Below the pieces are notes generated by a model. That model saw nothing but the letters and a program-made list of their open reading frames with translations, was not told where the DNA came from and did no database searches. 14,075 nucleotides of DNA from Desulfurococcales archaeon (GTDB taxonomy: Archaea > Thermoproteota > Thermoprotei_A > CAZTBM01 > SZUA-1508), in contig DQVH01000147.1 of the NCBI GenBank assembly GCA_015661855.1, forward strand, positions 1-14,075, read 5' to 3'. How positions within the stretch are numbered: the stretch's first letter is position 1; every line of letters begins with the position of its first letter. Shown here in pieces: positions 7,010 to 13,554 of this stretch. The position numbers and the translations under genes were made by a program.

Positions 7010-7876
7010 TTACTTTCTCGATAATATTGTTATTCTATCTTTCCAGAGTAGTCCCCAATTCTTAACTACTGGATACAATATGTAGATTATTGGTGGGCTT
7101 AGTATTACTGATACTAGTAGGTTGTTGATGATTACGAATGGGAAGAACCAACCCCATATCATTATTGGTGGTAGACCTACTAGTGGTACTGGGCTAACAC
7201 CTGGACTCCAAATATATAGCCACCATGATATATATGCTGAACACCATACTGAAGCTATTATTATTGATAGGTAGCATTCAGCCCATGCTCTTGGAGATCT
7301 AAGGCTTGGATCAGATACTAGTTTGTAAGGTATATATGCTAGTATAAAGTTTCCTACGAAACCACCAATACTACCCCATCCTAGATATCCAGCGAATGCA
7401 TCTGCTATAAAGTTTCCAATAGCTGTACCGATGGCTCCGGGGAGTCCAAAGAGTACACCAAATACAGGTGTTAAAGCGTTTGCTGGTCTAATCCATGTAA
7501 AGCCGGGTATTACTACTAAACCTCCAGTAGCCGCTAAGGCTCCTCCATATACAGCTGCCGTTAAAGCCATTATAGCTATATCTATTGAATCCCATCTAAT
7601 CTTAAACTTTGTTATCTTAAATCCCATAAAAGTATATCCTGCAAGCTCCATTATCAGAAATGCTGTACCTACAATCCATAATATGGCTCCTACGACAAAC
7701 CAGAATCCTGAACCCAACATTAGTATTGACCTACTTAGAGTCCATGTCTCTGGTTCGCCCCACTTAAACTCCGTTACGTAGGTGTACGCTCCCCAGATAC
7801 CAAAGATTAGTGCTAGTACTGCTACAATTACTGTTATTACTAGCCATTTACCTTTCTCCTTTGGGGGAGTAGACAT
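7010..7876 (-). CDS. ECF transporter substrate-binding (S) component with N-terminal two-helix extension
   Basis: This 288-aa membrane protein sits directly upstream of ecfT. The core (about 96-275) looks like an S component: helix I near D-S-I-D-I-A-I-M-A-L-T-A-A-V-Y, then I-R-P-A-N-A-L-T-P-V-F-G-V-L-F-G-L-P-G-A-I-G (129-150) and A-I-G-N-F-I-A-D-A-F (152-161), the pattern of QueT-like and general ECF S subunits. Before the core are about 95 extra residues with two membrane helices (about 11-33 and 51-77) joined by a W-G-E-P-E-T-W loop, which ordinary S components of about 170-200 aa lack. The substrate cannot be read from sequence. The ATG at 7876 has AGGTGAT overlapping the stop codon of the 96-aa gene, so the two are translationally coupled. 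The MTA-salvage genes upstream suggest a nucleoside or sulfur-containing metabolite, as inference only. Confidence 0.8.
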   Translation of the reverse strand: MSTPPKEKGKWLVITVIVAVLALIFGIWGAYTYVTEFKWGEPETWTLSRSILMLGSGFWFVVGAILWIVGTAFLIMELAGYTFMGFKITKFKIRWDSIDIAIMALTAAVYGGALAATGGLVVIPGFTWIRPANALTPVFGVLFGLPGAIGTAIGNFIADAFAGYLGWGSIGGFVGNFILAYIPYKLVSDPSLRSPRAWAECYLSIIIASVWCSAYISWWLYIWSPGVSPVPLVGLPPIMIWGWFFPFVIINNLLVSVILSPPIIYILYPVVKNWGLLWKDRITILSRK

Positions 7877-7887
7877 ATGTAGATCAC

Positions 7888-8178
7888 CTACTTTGTAACC
7901 TCTTTTAATCTTATCTTCTTAATTACGTGAATTGCTAAGCCTGCACCAACAACTAATACTATCAATCCTAATATGTTAAGTGCATAACCTATCTTCTCTG
8001 GAGGCTTACCATAAACTCCAGCAGCTACAAAGGCGTAGTAGAATAGGAATGTTATTAATAATCCAGCACCCATTACTGTTACAGCTTTACCTACTGGCTT
8101 TTTCAGTAAAGTCAGTATTACACCAATAACTAGGATTACTATTGAGAATATTAAGGTTGCAATGATAGGTGTCTGCAT
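7888..8178 (-). CDS. Small three-helix membrane protein of the ECF cluster
   Basis: I do not recognise a named family. The 96-aa product has three predicted membrane helices (about 5-25, 32-54, 66-87), a K-K-P short loop after the first and a basic C-terminal tail (K-K-I-R-L-K), which suggests the tail is cytosolic. Helices 2-3 and their V-Y-G-K-P-P loop resemble the N-terminal hairpin of the neighbouring S component (F-V-x5-Y-G-x-P against Y-V-x4-W-G-x-P, then V-V-G-A in the following helix). The ATG at 8178 has AGGTGA ten bases upstream, strong support for a real gene. Its stop codon overlaps the S-component ribosome binding site, so both are probably made together. It may be an accessory subunit of the importer; that is inference from position and coupling. 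Confidence 0.75.
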   Translation of the reverse strand: MQTPIIATLIFSIVILVIGVILTLLKKPVGKAVTVMGAGLLITFLFYYAFVAAGVYGKPPEKIGYALNILGLIVLVVGAGLAIHVIKKIRLKEVTK

Positions 8179-8230
8179 AGAGTACTATTCACCTAGTCTT
8201 TCTAGCGTTAATAGTATTCTCCTATTTTCA

Positions 8231-8239
8231 ATTTAAAGT
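8231..8239 (-). promoter_or_regulatory. Candidate internal promoter before the 96-aa gene
   Basis: The 129-nt gap between the second ATPase gene and the 96-aa gene carries a box reading ACTTTAAAT on the minus strand. Transcription would start near 8209, leaving a leader of about 30 nt that contains the AGGTGA. The small membrane gene, S component and ecfT could therefore be transcribed apart from the ATPase genes. The rest of the gap shows no gene and no strong structure. Confidence 0.4.
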
Positions 8240-8307
8240 TTACTCATAAGTTAACTAATTTAAGCATGTAGTATGCTATTTGAGATAAATATGTGAAGGA
8301 GATACCG

Positions 8308-9147
8308 TTAGTACGTTTTTAGCAGAGAGGTTATCTTATCAGCCATCTCCTTTACCGTTAATATGTCTCTGGGTATTGGGTAACCTCTCCTATTTAGCTC
8401 TATCGATAATAGTGTTATTTGTGGTGGCTTTAGACTACTCTGTGCTAAAAGCTCTATATTTGAGAAGACTTCTCTTGCTGGTGCATCTACAAGTATCCTC
8501 CCATTATGTAGTATTATAGCTCTTTCACAGTATTCTGCTGCTAAAGCCATATCATGGGTTATAAGTATTATTGTATGGCCTTTCTTATAAAGATTGTATA
8601 TTATCTCCATAAGCTGTTTTATCCTTTTATAGTCTAGACCTGTAGTTGGTTCGTCAAGTATTATTACTTCAGGTTTCATAGCTAGAACTGAAGCTATTGC
8701 CAGTCTATGTTTTTCACCTGTACTTAGGAAGTGCGGATTTGTATCGAGAGGTTTTCTTAGATCTACCTCCTCTAATGCCTCTCTAACTCTATCCTCAATC
8801 TCCTCCTCGGGTACACCGATATTTCTAAGTCCAAATGCTATCTCCTCATAGATATTCTTTGCAAAAATCTGGTGTTCTGGATTTTGGAATACATAGCCTA
8901 CTATTCTAGCTATTTTTGCTACACTAAGTTTCCGAGTATCAATACCCTTTACTAGGACTCTACCCCTAGTTGGTACTAGTAAGCCATTGAGGTGTTTTGC
9001 TAGAGTAGTTTTACCTGAACCGTTTTGGCCAAGTAATGCTATAAACTCCTGTTTATATATGTTTAAGCTTACACCCTTAAGTGCCCAAATGTTGGGTGGG
9101 TAGCGGTAGTATACGTTTTCAACTTTAATTATTGGTTCACTTCTCAT
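8308..9147 (-). CDS. ecfA: ECF transporter ATPase (second of two)
   Basis: This 279-aa ABC ATPase powers the ECF importer from the cytosolic face. It has Walker A G-Q-N-G-S-G-K-T-T (40-48), the Q-loop V-F-Q-N-P-E-H-Q (86-93), Walker B V-I-I-L-D-E (161-166), D-loop G-L-D (170-172) and the switch His198 in I-T-H-D. The Q-loop form V-F-Q-N-P-E-x-Q is characteristic of ECF/cobalt-type ATPases. The ABC signature reads L-S-T-G-E (141-145) instead of L-S-G-G-Q/E, which may make this half-site less canonical. The ATG at 9147 overlaps the upstream ATPase gene by 11 nt, with GGAGG about ten bases before it, so the two ATPases are translationally coupled and should form the heterodimer. Which of EcfA1 or EcfA2 it corresponds to is not certain. 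Confidence 0.94.
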   Translation of the reverse strand: MRSEPIIKVENVYYRYPPNIWALKGVSLNIYKQEFIALLGQNGSGKTTLAKHLNGLLVPTRGRVLVKGIDTRKLSVAKIARIVGYVFQNPEHQIFAKNIYEEIAFGLRNIGVPEEEIEDRVREALEEVDLRKPLDTNPHFLSTGEKHRLAIASVLAMKPEVIILDEPTTGLDYKRIKQLMEIIYNLYKKGHTIILITHDMALAAEYCERAIILHNGRILVDAPAREVFSNIELLAQSSLKPPQITLLSIELNRRGYPIPRDILTVKEMADKITSLLKTY

Positions 9148-10033
9148 TCTTTAAAGGCCTCCATTCACCCTTCATAATCATATCTATTAGTTTAGAGTAT
9201 GTTTCTACTGCTTCAGAGAGTGATATAGGGATTTTCTTTACACTTAACCCTCTATCTATTAGTTCATAAGCTAACTCTGATACCTGTGGTGCTCTAAAAC
9301 CTATCTTACGTACTAGATCTGGACTTGAGAATACCTCTTCAGGCTTTCCTTCACCTAGTATTTGTCCTTCATCCATTATTACTATCCTATCTGCATATTC
9401 TGCTGCCCACTCAACTCTATGGTCTATAGCTATTATTGTTAAACCATACTCTTTATTTAATTTAACAACCATTTCTGATACAAGCTCTGTACCTATGGGG
9501 TCAAGCATAGATGTAACTTCATCTAGTACTAGTATTGAAGGTCTTAAAGCTAGTACTGATGCTATGGCTAAAGCCTGCTTCTCCCCTCCAGATAGTGATA
9601 CTGTAGGACGGTACTCTTTACCCTCAAGACGTGCTACTTTAACTACCTCTCTAATCCTCCTTTCAATCTCATCTCTAGGTAACCCTAGGTTTTCAGGTCC
9701 AAAAGATAACTCTTCAATAACAGTCATTGTCACTATTTGTGCTTCAGGATTTTGAAACACCATACCAACATGTGTAGCCAGCTCTGAAACTGTATGCTCT
9801 AATGTATTAAGACCATTAACTATAACTTTACCCTTAAACTCACCCTTAAAGACATGTGGTATTATACCGTTAAGTGTGTAAGCCAGTGTAGACTTACCGC
9901 AACCACTAGGCCCCATAATAACTACAAACTCTCCAGGTTTAACTTTAAGATTAACCCCTCTAAGTACGTAGTCTTTTGAAGCTACATATTTAAACCATAA
10001 ATCCTCAACTACTACAGCGTAATTCTCCTTCAA
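9137..10033 (-). CDS. ecfA: ECF transporter ATPase (first of two)
   Basis: This is the partner ABC ATPase of 298 aa. Motifs are Walker A G-P-S-G-C-G-K-S-T (41-49), Q-loop V-F-Q-N-P-E-A-Q (92-99), signature L-S-G-G-E-K-Q (147-153), Walker B I-L-V-L-D-E (167-172), D-loop M-L-D (176-178) and the switch His205 in I-D-H-R. After Walker B it reads D-E-V-T-S where D-E-P-T-S is usual; the catalytic Glu172 is retained. The start is TTG at 10033: two in-frame TAG codons stand immediately upstream and no ATG exists nearby, and a GGGG lies about seven bases before it. It is 64 nt downstream of the degenerate isomerase-like gene in the same direction. Together with the next ATPase, EcfT and the S component it makes a full ECF module. 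Confidence 0.94.
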   Translation of the reverse strand: MKENYAVVVEDLWFKYVASKDYVLRGVNLKVKPGEFVVIMGPSGCGKSTLAYTLNGIIPHVFKGEFKGKVIVNGLNTLEHTVSELATHVGMVFQNPEAQIVTMTVIEELSFGPENLGLPRDEIERRIREVVKVARLEGKEYRPTVSLSGGEKQALAIASVLALRPSILVLDEVTSMLDPIGTELVSEMVVKLNKEYGLTIIAIDHRVEWAAEYADRIVIMDEGQILGEGKPEEVFSSPDLVRKIGFRAPQVSELAYELIDRGLSVKKIPISLSEAVETYSKLIDMIMKGEWRPLKNEK

Positions 10034-10085
10034 CTACTACGCCCCTACATAACTTTCTATTAGTAGTATGTAAGTGAAGAGTGTT

Positions 10086-10097
10086 ACATTTTATCTA
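10086..10097 (-). promoter_or_regulatory. Weak candidate promoter before the ECF ATPase genes
   Basis: Within the 64-nt gap before the TTG start, the minus strand reads AGATAAAATG at about 10088-10097, directly after the stop codon of the upstream gene. With normal spacing it would start transcription near 10066 and give a leader of about 33 nt. The box is imperfect, so readthrough from the upstream isomerase genes is equally possible. Confidence 0.25.
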
Positions 10098-10925
10098 TTA
10101 CAATAATACGGTATAGTGTAACTTAGCTATATACTTTCTCGGTATATTGTCTAAGTCTACCATTAAAGCGTTTATATTGACTGGTGCTATACGTAAACCA
10201 TTCAAAACTTTTACATTTTCATCTTGCCGTAATGGTACCTCTTGGAGGGTATACTTTATACCATTTACTTTTAAACAGAATATTATTGTGTCCACATTAG
10301 TGTGATGAGCACTTATAGAGTATGTTAATACTCCACTTCTACATAGTATGTTATTGCTTAGCATTAACCCCTCACTTATAAATTTAGATACTCTACCCTC
10401 CCACATAATGTATGCTGGCATATTATCTGAAACTATAGTTACTTCTGCTCCATTATTTACAAGGTACTTAGCTATCACCTTAGCTTGTATTAGGCTTGGT
10501 CTATACTCCGGTAGTATGAATTTTACATTCTTTCCTATAAGATGTTTCAATAGTTTAGTACTAGAAACACCATGTATTAGAATTGTTTCTCCACATTCTA
10601 CATCGTTTAATACTTTATTAACTACATCCCTTTCTACATTATCTATCTTGTTTAGAATTTTAGTCACACTATCTCCACTATCTTTAACTATTTTTGATAG
10701 TATAGTTAGTGGGTGTTTACTTCCTAAGGAGCTTTCTAAAACTTGCGTTAATCTCCTATCAACTGTTGATATCTTTACTAATGCTCTTACAACATCAAAT
10801 AATCCTAATATCTCATATGATAGATAGTGTTTTACAAAGTCTTCTGCTTTCTTAACTAGCTTTCTTCTACCATTAACTGTTGATACTATCACTCCATCTT
10901 TACTAATCCTAGTGAATATTGACAT
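10098..10925 (-). CDS. Degenerate MtnA/eIF2B-like paralogue lacking catalytic residues
   Basis: This 275-aa protein can be aligned by eye to its neighbour MtnA. It has L-I-H-G-V-S-S (116-122) where the enzyme has L-T-H-C-N, Y-R-P-S-L-I-Q-A-K (141-149) for T-R-P-Y-L-Q-G, V-T-I-V-S-D-N-M (162-169) for V-T-L-I-P-D-H-M, a segment around N-N-I-L-C-R-S-G-V (191-199) for N-G-D-I-A-N-K-I-G, and V-D-L-D-N-I-P-R-K-Y-I (256-266) for F-D-I-T-P-A-K-Y-I. The catalytic Cys is Gly119 and the catalytic Asp is missing, so isomerase activity is unlikely. Its ATG at 10925 is the base after the mtnA stop codon, implying coupled synthesis. It could be a non-catalytic partner of MtnA, a sensor like eIF2B regulatory subunits, or a decaying copy. 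Family membership is fairly sure; function is unknown. Confidence 0.75.
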   Translation of the reverse strand: MSIFTRISKDGVIVSTVNGRRKLVKKAEDFVKHYLSYEILGLFDVVRALVKISTVDRRLTQVLESSLGSKHPLTILSKIVKDSGDSVTKILNKIDNVERDVVNKVLNDVECGETILIHGVSSTKLLKHLIGKNVKFILPEYRPSLIQAKVIAKYLVNNGAEVTIVSDNMPAYIMWEGRVSKFISEGLMLSNNILCRSGVLTYSISAHHTNVDTIIFCLKVNGIKYTLQEVPLRQDENVKVLNGLRIAPVNINALMVDLDNIPRKYIAKLHYTVLL

Positions 10926-11984
10926 TTAGAATTCAACCCCACGTAGAAACTCATATTTGTATGCTAGTCTTGGTGGAATTACCCCTTTAGCTGTAATAAA
11001 TCCTGATATGTATTTTGCAGGTGTTATATCGAATGCTGGATAGTATGCTTTTACACCGTTACAGTACAGTCTTTGACCATTATAGTATATCATTTCATTC
11101 TCACTCCTTCTCTCTATTGGTATATCTTTTCCAGTAGGTATACTATAGTCTAGTGATGTAACCCATACGTAGAATGGTATATTGTATTCGAAACAGGCTA
11201 ATGCTATTTGAAATGTACCAATCTTATTAGCTATGTCTCCATTTCTTGCACATCTATCACAACCTACTATAACTAAGTCGACAACTCCTCTAGATATAAT
11301 ACTTGCTACCATATGGTCTGGTATTAGTGTTACGTTAAAGCCTTCAACTGATAGTTCCCATGCGGTAAGTCTTGAGCCTTGGAGGTAGGGTCGAGTCTCT
11401 GTAACAATGTATTTTACGTTTTTACCCTGTCTTTTACACTCACGAGCTACAAGAACCATACCCCCACTAATATTACAGTGTGTTAGAACTGTAAACCCGT
11501 CATCTATTATATTTGCGGCGTGACGTGCAAATGCTAACTTATTTTCAAATATTGTCTCTAAAAATTTTGAAGCCTCCTCTTCAACTACTTTAACAATATC
11601 TCCACCCTCATTACATGCTCTTTCAATCCATTCATAAACCTTCATAGCTATTCCCAGTAGTGGTGCTGTAGGTCTAGCTTTACCTAATGCTTGAGCAACT
11701 TTAGCCATGTATTTAAGTAGTTTTCTACCTTCTAAGTGTGAGTTCTTTCTAAGTTCTAAAACCATAGTGTTAACTATAGTTAGTGTTTGACCTCCAGCAC
11801 GAGTCTTCATCTCCCTAATAGCCCATACTGATCTCCTATAATCTCTAGACTCGATATAGTATAGTTGGTGGGGGAGTTTAGTTTCGTCGAGAATGTATAC
11901 TACGTCACCTCTAATATACGATGATCTTGCTAGTGGTGGCATTAAATCCCAATATTTAGTGTATACATCTTCCAGTTTAGTCAT
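10926..11984 (-). CDS. mtnA: S-methyl-5-thioribose-1-phosphate isomerase family protein (MtnA-like)
   Basis: MtnA converts 5-methylthioribose 1-phosphate (in some archaea also 5-deoxyribose 1-phosphate) to the ribulose form during MTA/5'-deoxyadenosine salvage. The 352-aa product keeps A-R-P-T-A, T-H-C-N with the catalytic Cys170, E-T-R-P-Y-L-Q-G-S-R-L-T-A-W-E-L, G-C-D-R with the catalytic Asp243, N-G-D-I-A-N-K-I-G-T, I-E-R-R and P-A-F-D-I-T-P. It departs in two places: the usual R-G-A-P-A-I-G loop reads R-A-G-G-Q-T-L, and the glycine-rich stretch after T-H-C-N is shorter than in standard MtnA, closer to ribose-1,5-bisphosphate isomerase and eIF2B. The exact substrate is therefore uncertain. 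ATG 11984 is chosen (AAGGT upstream) over the in-frame TTG at 11993. The deaminase gene ends 12 nt upstream, consistent with one pathway. Confidence 0.85.
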   Translation of the reverse strand: MTKLEDVYTKYWDLMPPLARSSYIRGDVVYILDETKLPHQLYYIESRDYRRSVWAIREMKTRAGGQTLTIVNTMVLELRKNSHLEGRKLLKYMAKVAQALGKARPTAPLLGIAMKVYEWIERACNEGGDIVKVVEEEASKFLETIFENKLAFARHAANIIDDGFTVLTHCNISGGMVLVARECKRQGKNVKYIVTETRPYLQGSRLTAWELSVEGFNVTLIPDHMVASIISRGVVDLVIVGCDRCARNGDIANKIGTFQIALACFEYNIPFYVWVTSLDYSIPTGKDIPIERRSENEMIYYNGQRLYCNGVKAYYPAFDITPAKYISGFITAKGVIPPRLAYKYEFLRGVEF

Positions 11985-11996
11985 GGTATACAACCT

Positions 11997-13346
11997 TTAC
12001 ATATACGTTTGTTTACATTTTACCTCTACTGGTGCACCGTTAAGTCTAGGTTTAAATCCACTTCTACCAAGTAGATCCCTATATAGCTCATTAACTTTAT
12101 CCATAGCCTTCTCTACATCTACTTTTCTGAGTTTACCCTTTTCTACTATTAGTTCACCATTTACTATTAGTGTATCAACATCTTCACCTTTAGCTGCATA
12201 AACTATGTGTGATGGTATGTTATGGAGTGGTGTTAAATGTGGCTTTCTAAAGTTTAGTATTGTTAGTGTCGCTGGATAACCCTCCCTTACAAGACCACCT
12301 TTGAATCCTGTAATATCATATCCAGCTTTAGTAGCCATCCATATAACTGTTTGTACTGTTAGTTTTTGTGGGTTTTTCGATTCGTAGGAGTATAGTAGTG
12401 CTGCAACCTTCATCTCCTCTAGGAAGTCAAGATTGTTATTACTTCCCGGACCATCAGTTGCTAATCCTACAAGTACACCCTTCTCAATATACTCTACTAC
12501 TGGTGCTTCCTTCAAACCATGCTTCATTATGACTACTGGTGCATGTGCTACACTAGCTTTACGTCTCCCTATAAGATCTATTTCACCCTCATCAACATAA
12601 AAGCTATGTGCACAGACAGTTCTCTCATTAAGTAGTCCTAGTCTATCTAATGCTCTTATAGGTGTTGTACCGTAATTCCTCCTTACAAAGTCTAATTCAC
12701 GTAGTGATTCAGCTACATGAATGTGAACTTTAAGTCCAAACTCTTTAGATAGTTGAGCTATCGTCTCTAAAGTTCTCCTATGTGTACCATATAAACTGTG
12801 GGGAGCAAACATTACCTTAACCTTACCATTATATTTTAATGGTAACTCTCTAGCATATTTTACTGTTTGTTTAATTTTCTCTTCACCCCTACTCGGATCG
12901 TTTATGTCGATTATACCCTCACTAACAACAATATTAAGTCCTACATCGGTAGCTGCTTTAGCTACAATATCCTCCATAAAATACATATCGATGAAAACGC
13001 CTATACCTGTAAGAGCTTGCTCGATACAGCCTAAAAGTGCACCCCAATAGATATCGTTAGATGTTAGGTTCTCCTCAATTCTCCAAACTACTTTAAGCCA
13101 ATCCATAGTTTCAAGGCCTTCAACAACACCTCTAAATAGTGTCATAGGTATATGTGTATGGCAGTTAACGAATGCTGGCAGTGTAACTTTACCCTTACCA
13201 TCAATAACTATGTCAGCGTAATCATAATCTCCTATACCAGCTATAACACCCTTCTCTATGAGAATACTACTCTTGAATACCTCAACTTTTGAAGGAGATA
13301 GAGGGTTTAAAATATATGTATCTTTTATGAGAATAGACTTAGACAT
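11997..13346 (-). CDS. mtaD: 5'-methylthioadenosine/S-adenosylhomocysteine deaminase-type amidohydrolase
   Basis: This 449-aa metal-dependent amidohydrolase of the chlorohydrolase/deaminase group probably deaminates the adenine ring of MTA, SAH, 5'-deoxyadenosine or adenosine to the inosine form. Metal and catalytic motifs are all present: N-C-H-T-H (61-65), A-P-H-S (181-184), V-H-I-H-V-A-E-S (207-214; metal His210, catalytic Glu213), C-A-H-S (245-248) and A-T-D-G-P-G-S-N-N-N (296-305; Asp298). W-L near residue 84 after an L-x-x-M-D segment is typical of MtaD/DadD proteins. N- and C-terminal parts (1-55 and about 365-405) form the usual beta-sandwich. The start ATG at 13346 sits near the predicted transcription start, so the mRNA may be nearly leaderless. 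It heads the cluster with mtnA, which supports an MTI/5'-deoxyinosine salvage route; no phosphorylase gene is in the window. Confidence 0.9.
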   Translation of the reverse strand: MSKSILIKDTYILNPLSPSKVEVFKSSILIEKGVIAGIGDYDYADIVIDGKGKVTLPAFVNCHTHIPMTLFRGVVEGLETMDWLKVVWRIEENLTSNDIYWGALLGCIEQALTGIGVFIDMYFMEDIVAKAATDVGLNIVVSEGIIDINDPSRGEEKIKQTVKYARELPLKYNGKVKVMFAPHSLYGTHRRTLETIAQLSKEFGLKVHIHVAESLRELDFVRRNYGTTPIRALDRLGLLNERTVCAHSFYVDEGEIDLIGRRKASVAHAPVVIMKHGLKEAPVVEYIEKGVLVGLATDGPGSNNNLDFLEEMKVAALLYSYESKNPQKLTVQTVIWMATKAGYDITGFKGGLVREGYPATLTILNFRKPHLTPLHNIPSHIVYAAKGEDVDTLIVNGELIVEKGKLRKVDVEKAMDKVNELYRDLLGRSGFKPRLNGAPVEVKCKQTYM

Positions 13347-13349
13347 AGC

Positions 13350-13369
13350 TGTAGCCCCAAGAAGCTACA
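13350..13369. repeat. Inverted repeat (candidate operator or leader hairpin) before mtaD
   Basis: TGTAGC at 13350-13355 and GCTACA at 13364-13369 form a perfect 6-bp inverted repeat with an 8-nt spacer, beginning 4 bases from the mtaD start codon. If transcription starts from the TATA box at 13372-13377 (near 13348), the palindrome lies between TATA box and start site, where a repressor would block initiation. If it starts from the box near 13396-13403, the repeat would fold in the leader beside the start codon. Both readings imply control of mtaD. Confidence 0.4.
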
Positions 13370-13371
13370 CA

Positions 13372-13403
13372 TTTAAACTATTACTCATAATCGATAATTT
13401 AAA
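13372..13403 (-). promoter_or_regulatory. Candidate TATA boxes of the mtaD cluster
   Basis: On the minus strand there are two TATA-like boxes: TTTAAA at 13372-13377, predicting a start site about 2 nt before the mtaD ATG (leaderless mRNA), and TTTTAAAT at about 13396-13403, predicting a leader of roughly 28 nt. mtaD has no clear ribosome binding site, which fits the leaderless option better. Confidence 0.45.
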
Positions 13404-13487
13404 ACACCCCTATTTTACATTATTCCATTTAAACTAGGTGGGAACACTAATTTCACGAATTAGGTATACCCTTTTATTATACTAAGA

Positions 13488-13498
13488 TTTTATTTAAG
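13488..13498 (+). promoter_or_regulatory. Candidate TATA box of the orphan ECF S component
   Basis: TTTTATTTAAG on the plus strand predicts transcription from about 13520 and a leader near 35 nt that contains GGTGAG (13537-13542) and GGTGGGG (13547-13553). The remainder of the 208-nt divergent region between mtaD and this gene holds no gene I can support. Confidence 0.4.
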
Positions 13499-13554
13499 CT
13501 ATCCACATACTGTAAGTTACGAATATAGGTATAATTGGTGAGTTTGGGTGGGGA

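Noticed and set aside
10301..10320. GTGATGA resembling the C box of a C/D sRNA
   Set aside because: It is within a coding region and no D box (CTGA) lies at a suitable distance.
10926..11984. Ribose-1,5-bisphosphate isomerase as the primary call
   Set aside because: Two loops lean that way, but R-P-T-A, R-L-T-A-W-E-L and N-G-D-I-A-N-K-I-G-T and the deaminase neighbour favour the MtnA group.
9495..12201. Antisense open frames across the ATPase, isomerase and deaminase genes
   Set aside because: Each lies wholly or almost wholly within a well-supported minus-strand gene, and their serine/leucine-rich translations are typical of antisense reading.
13347..13554. Cobalamin riboswitch before the CblT-like gene
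   Set aside because: I see no B12-box-like sequence or large conserved structure, and such riboswitches are not expected in Thermoproteota.
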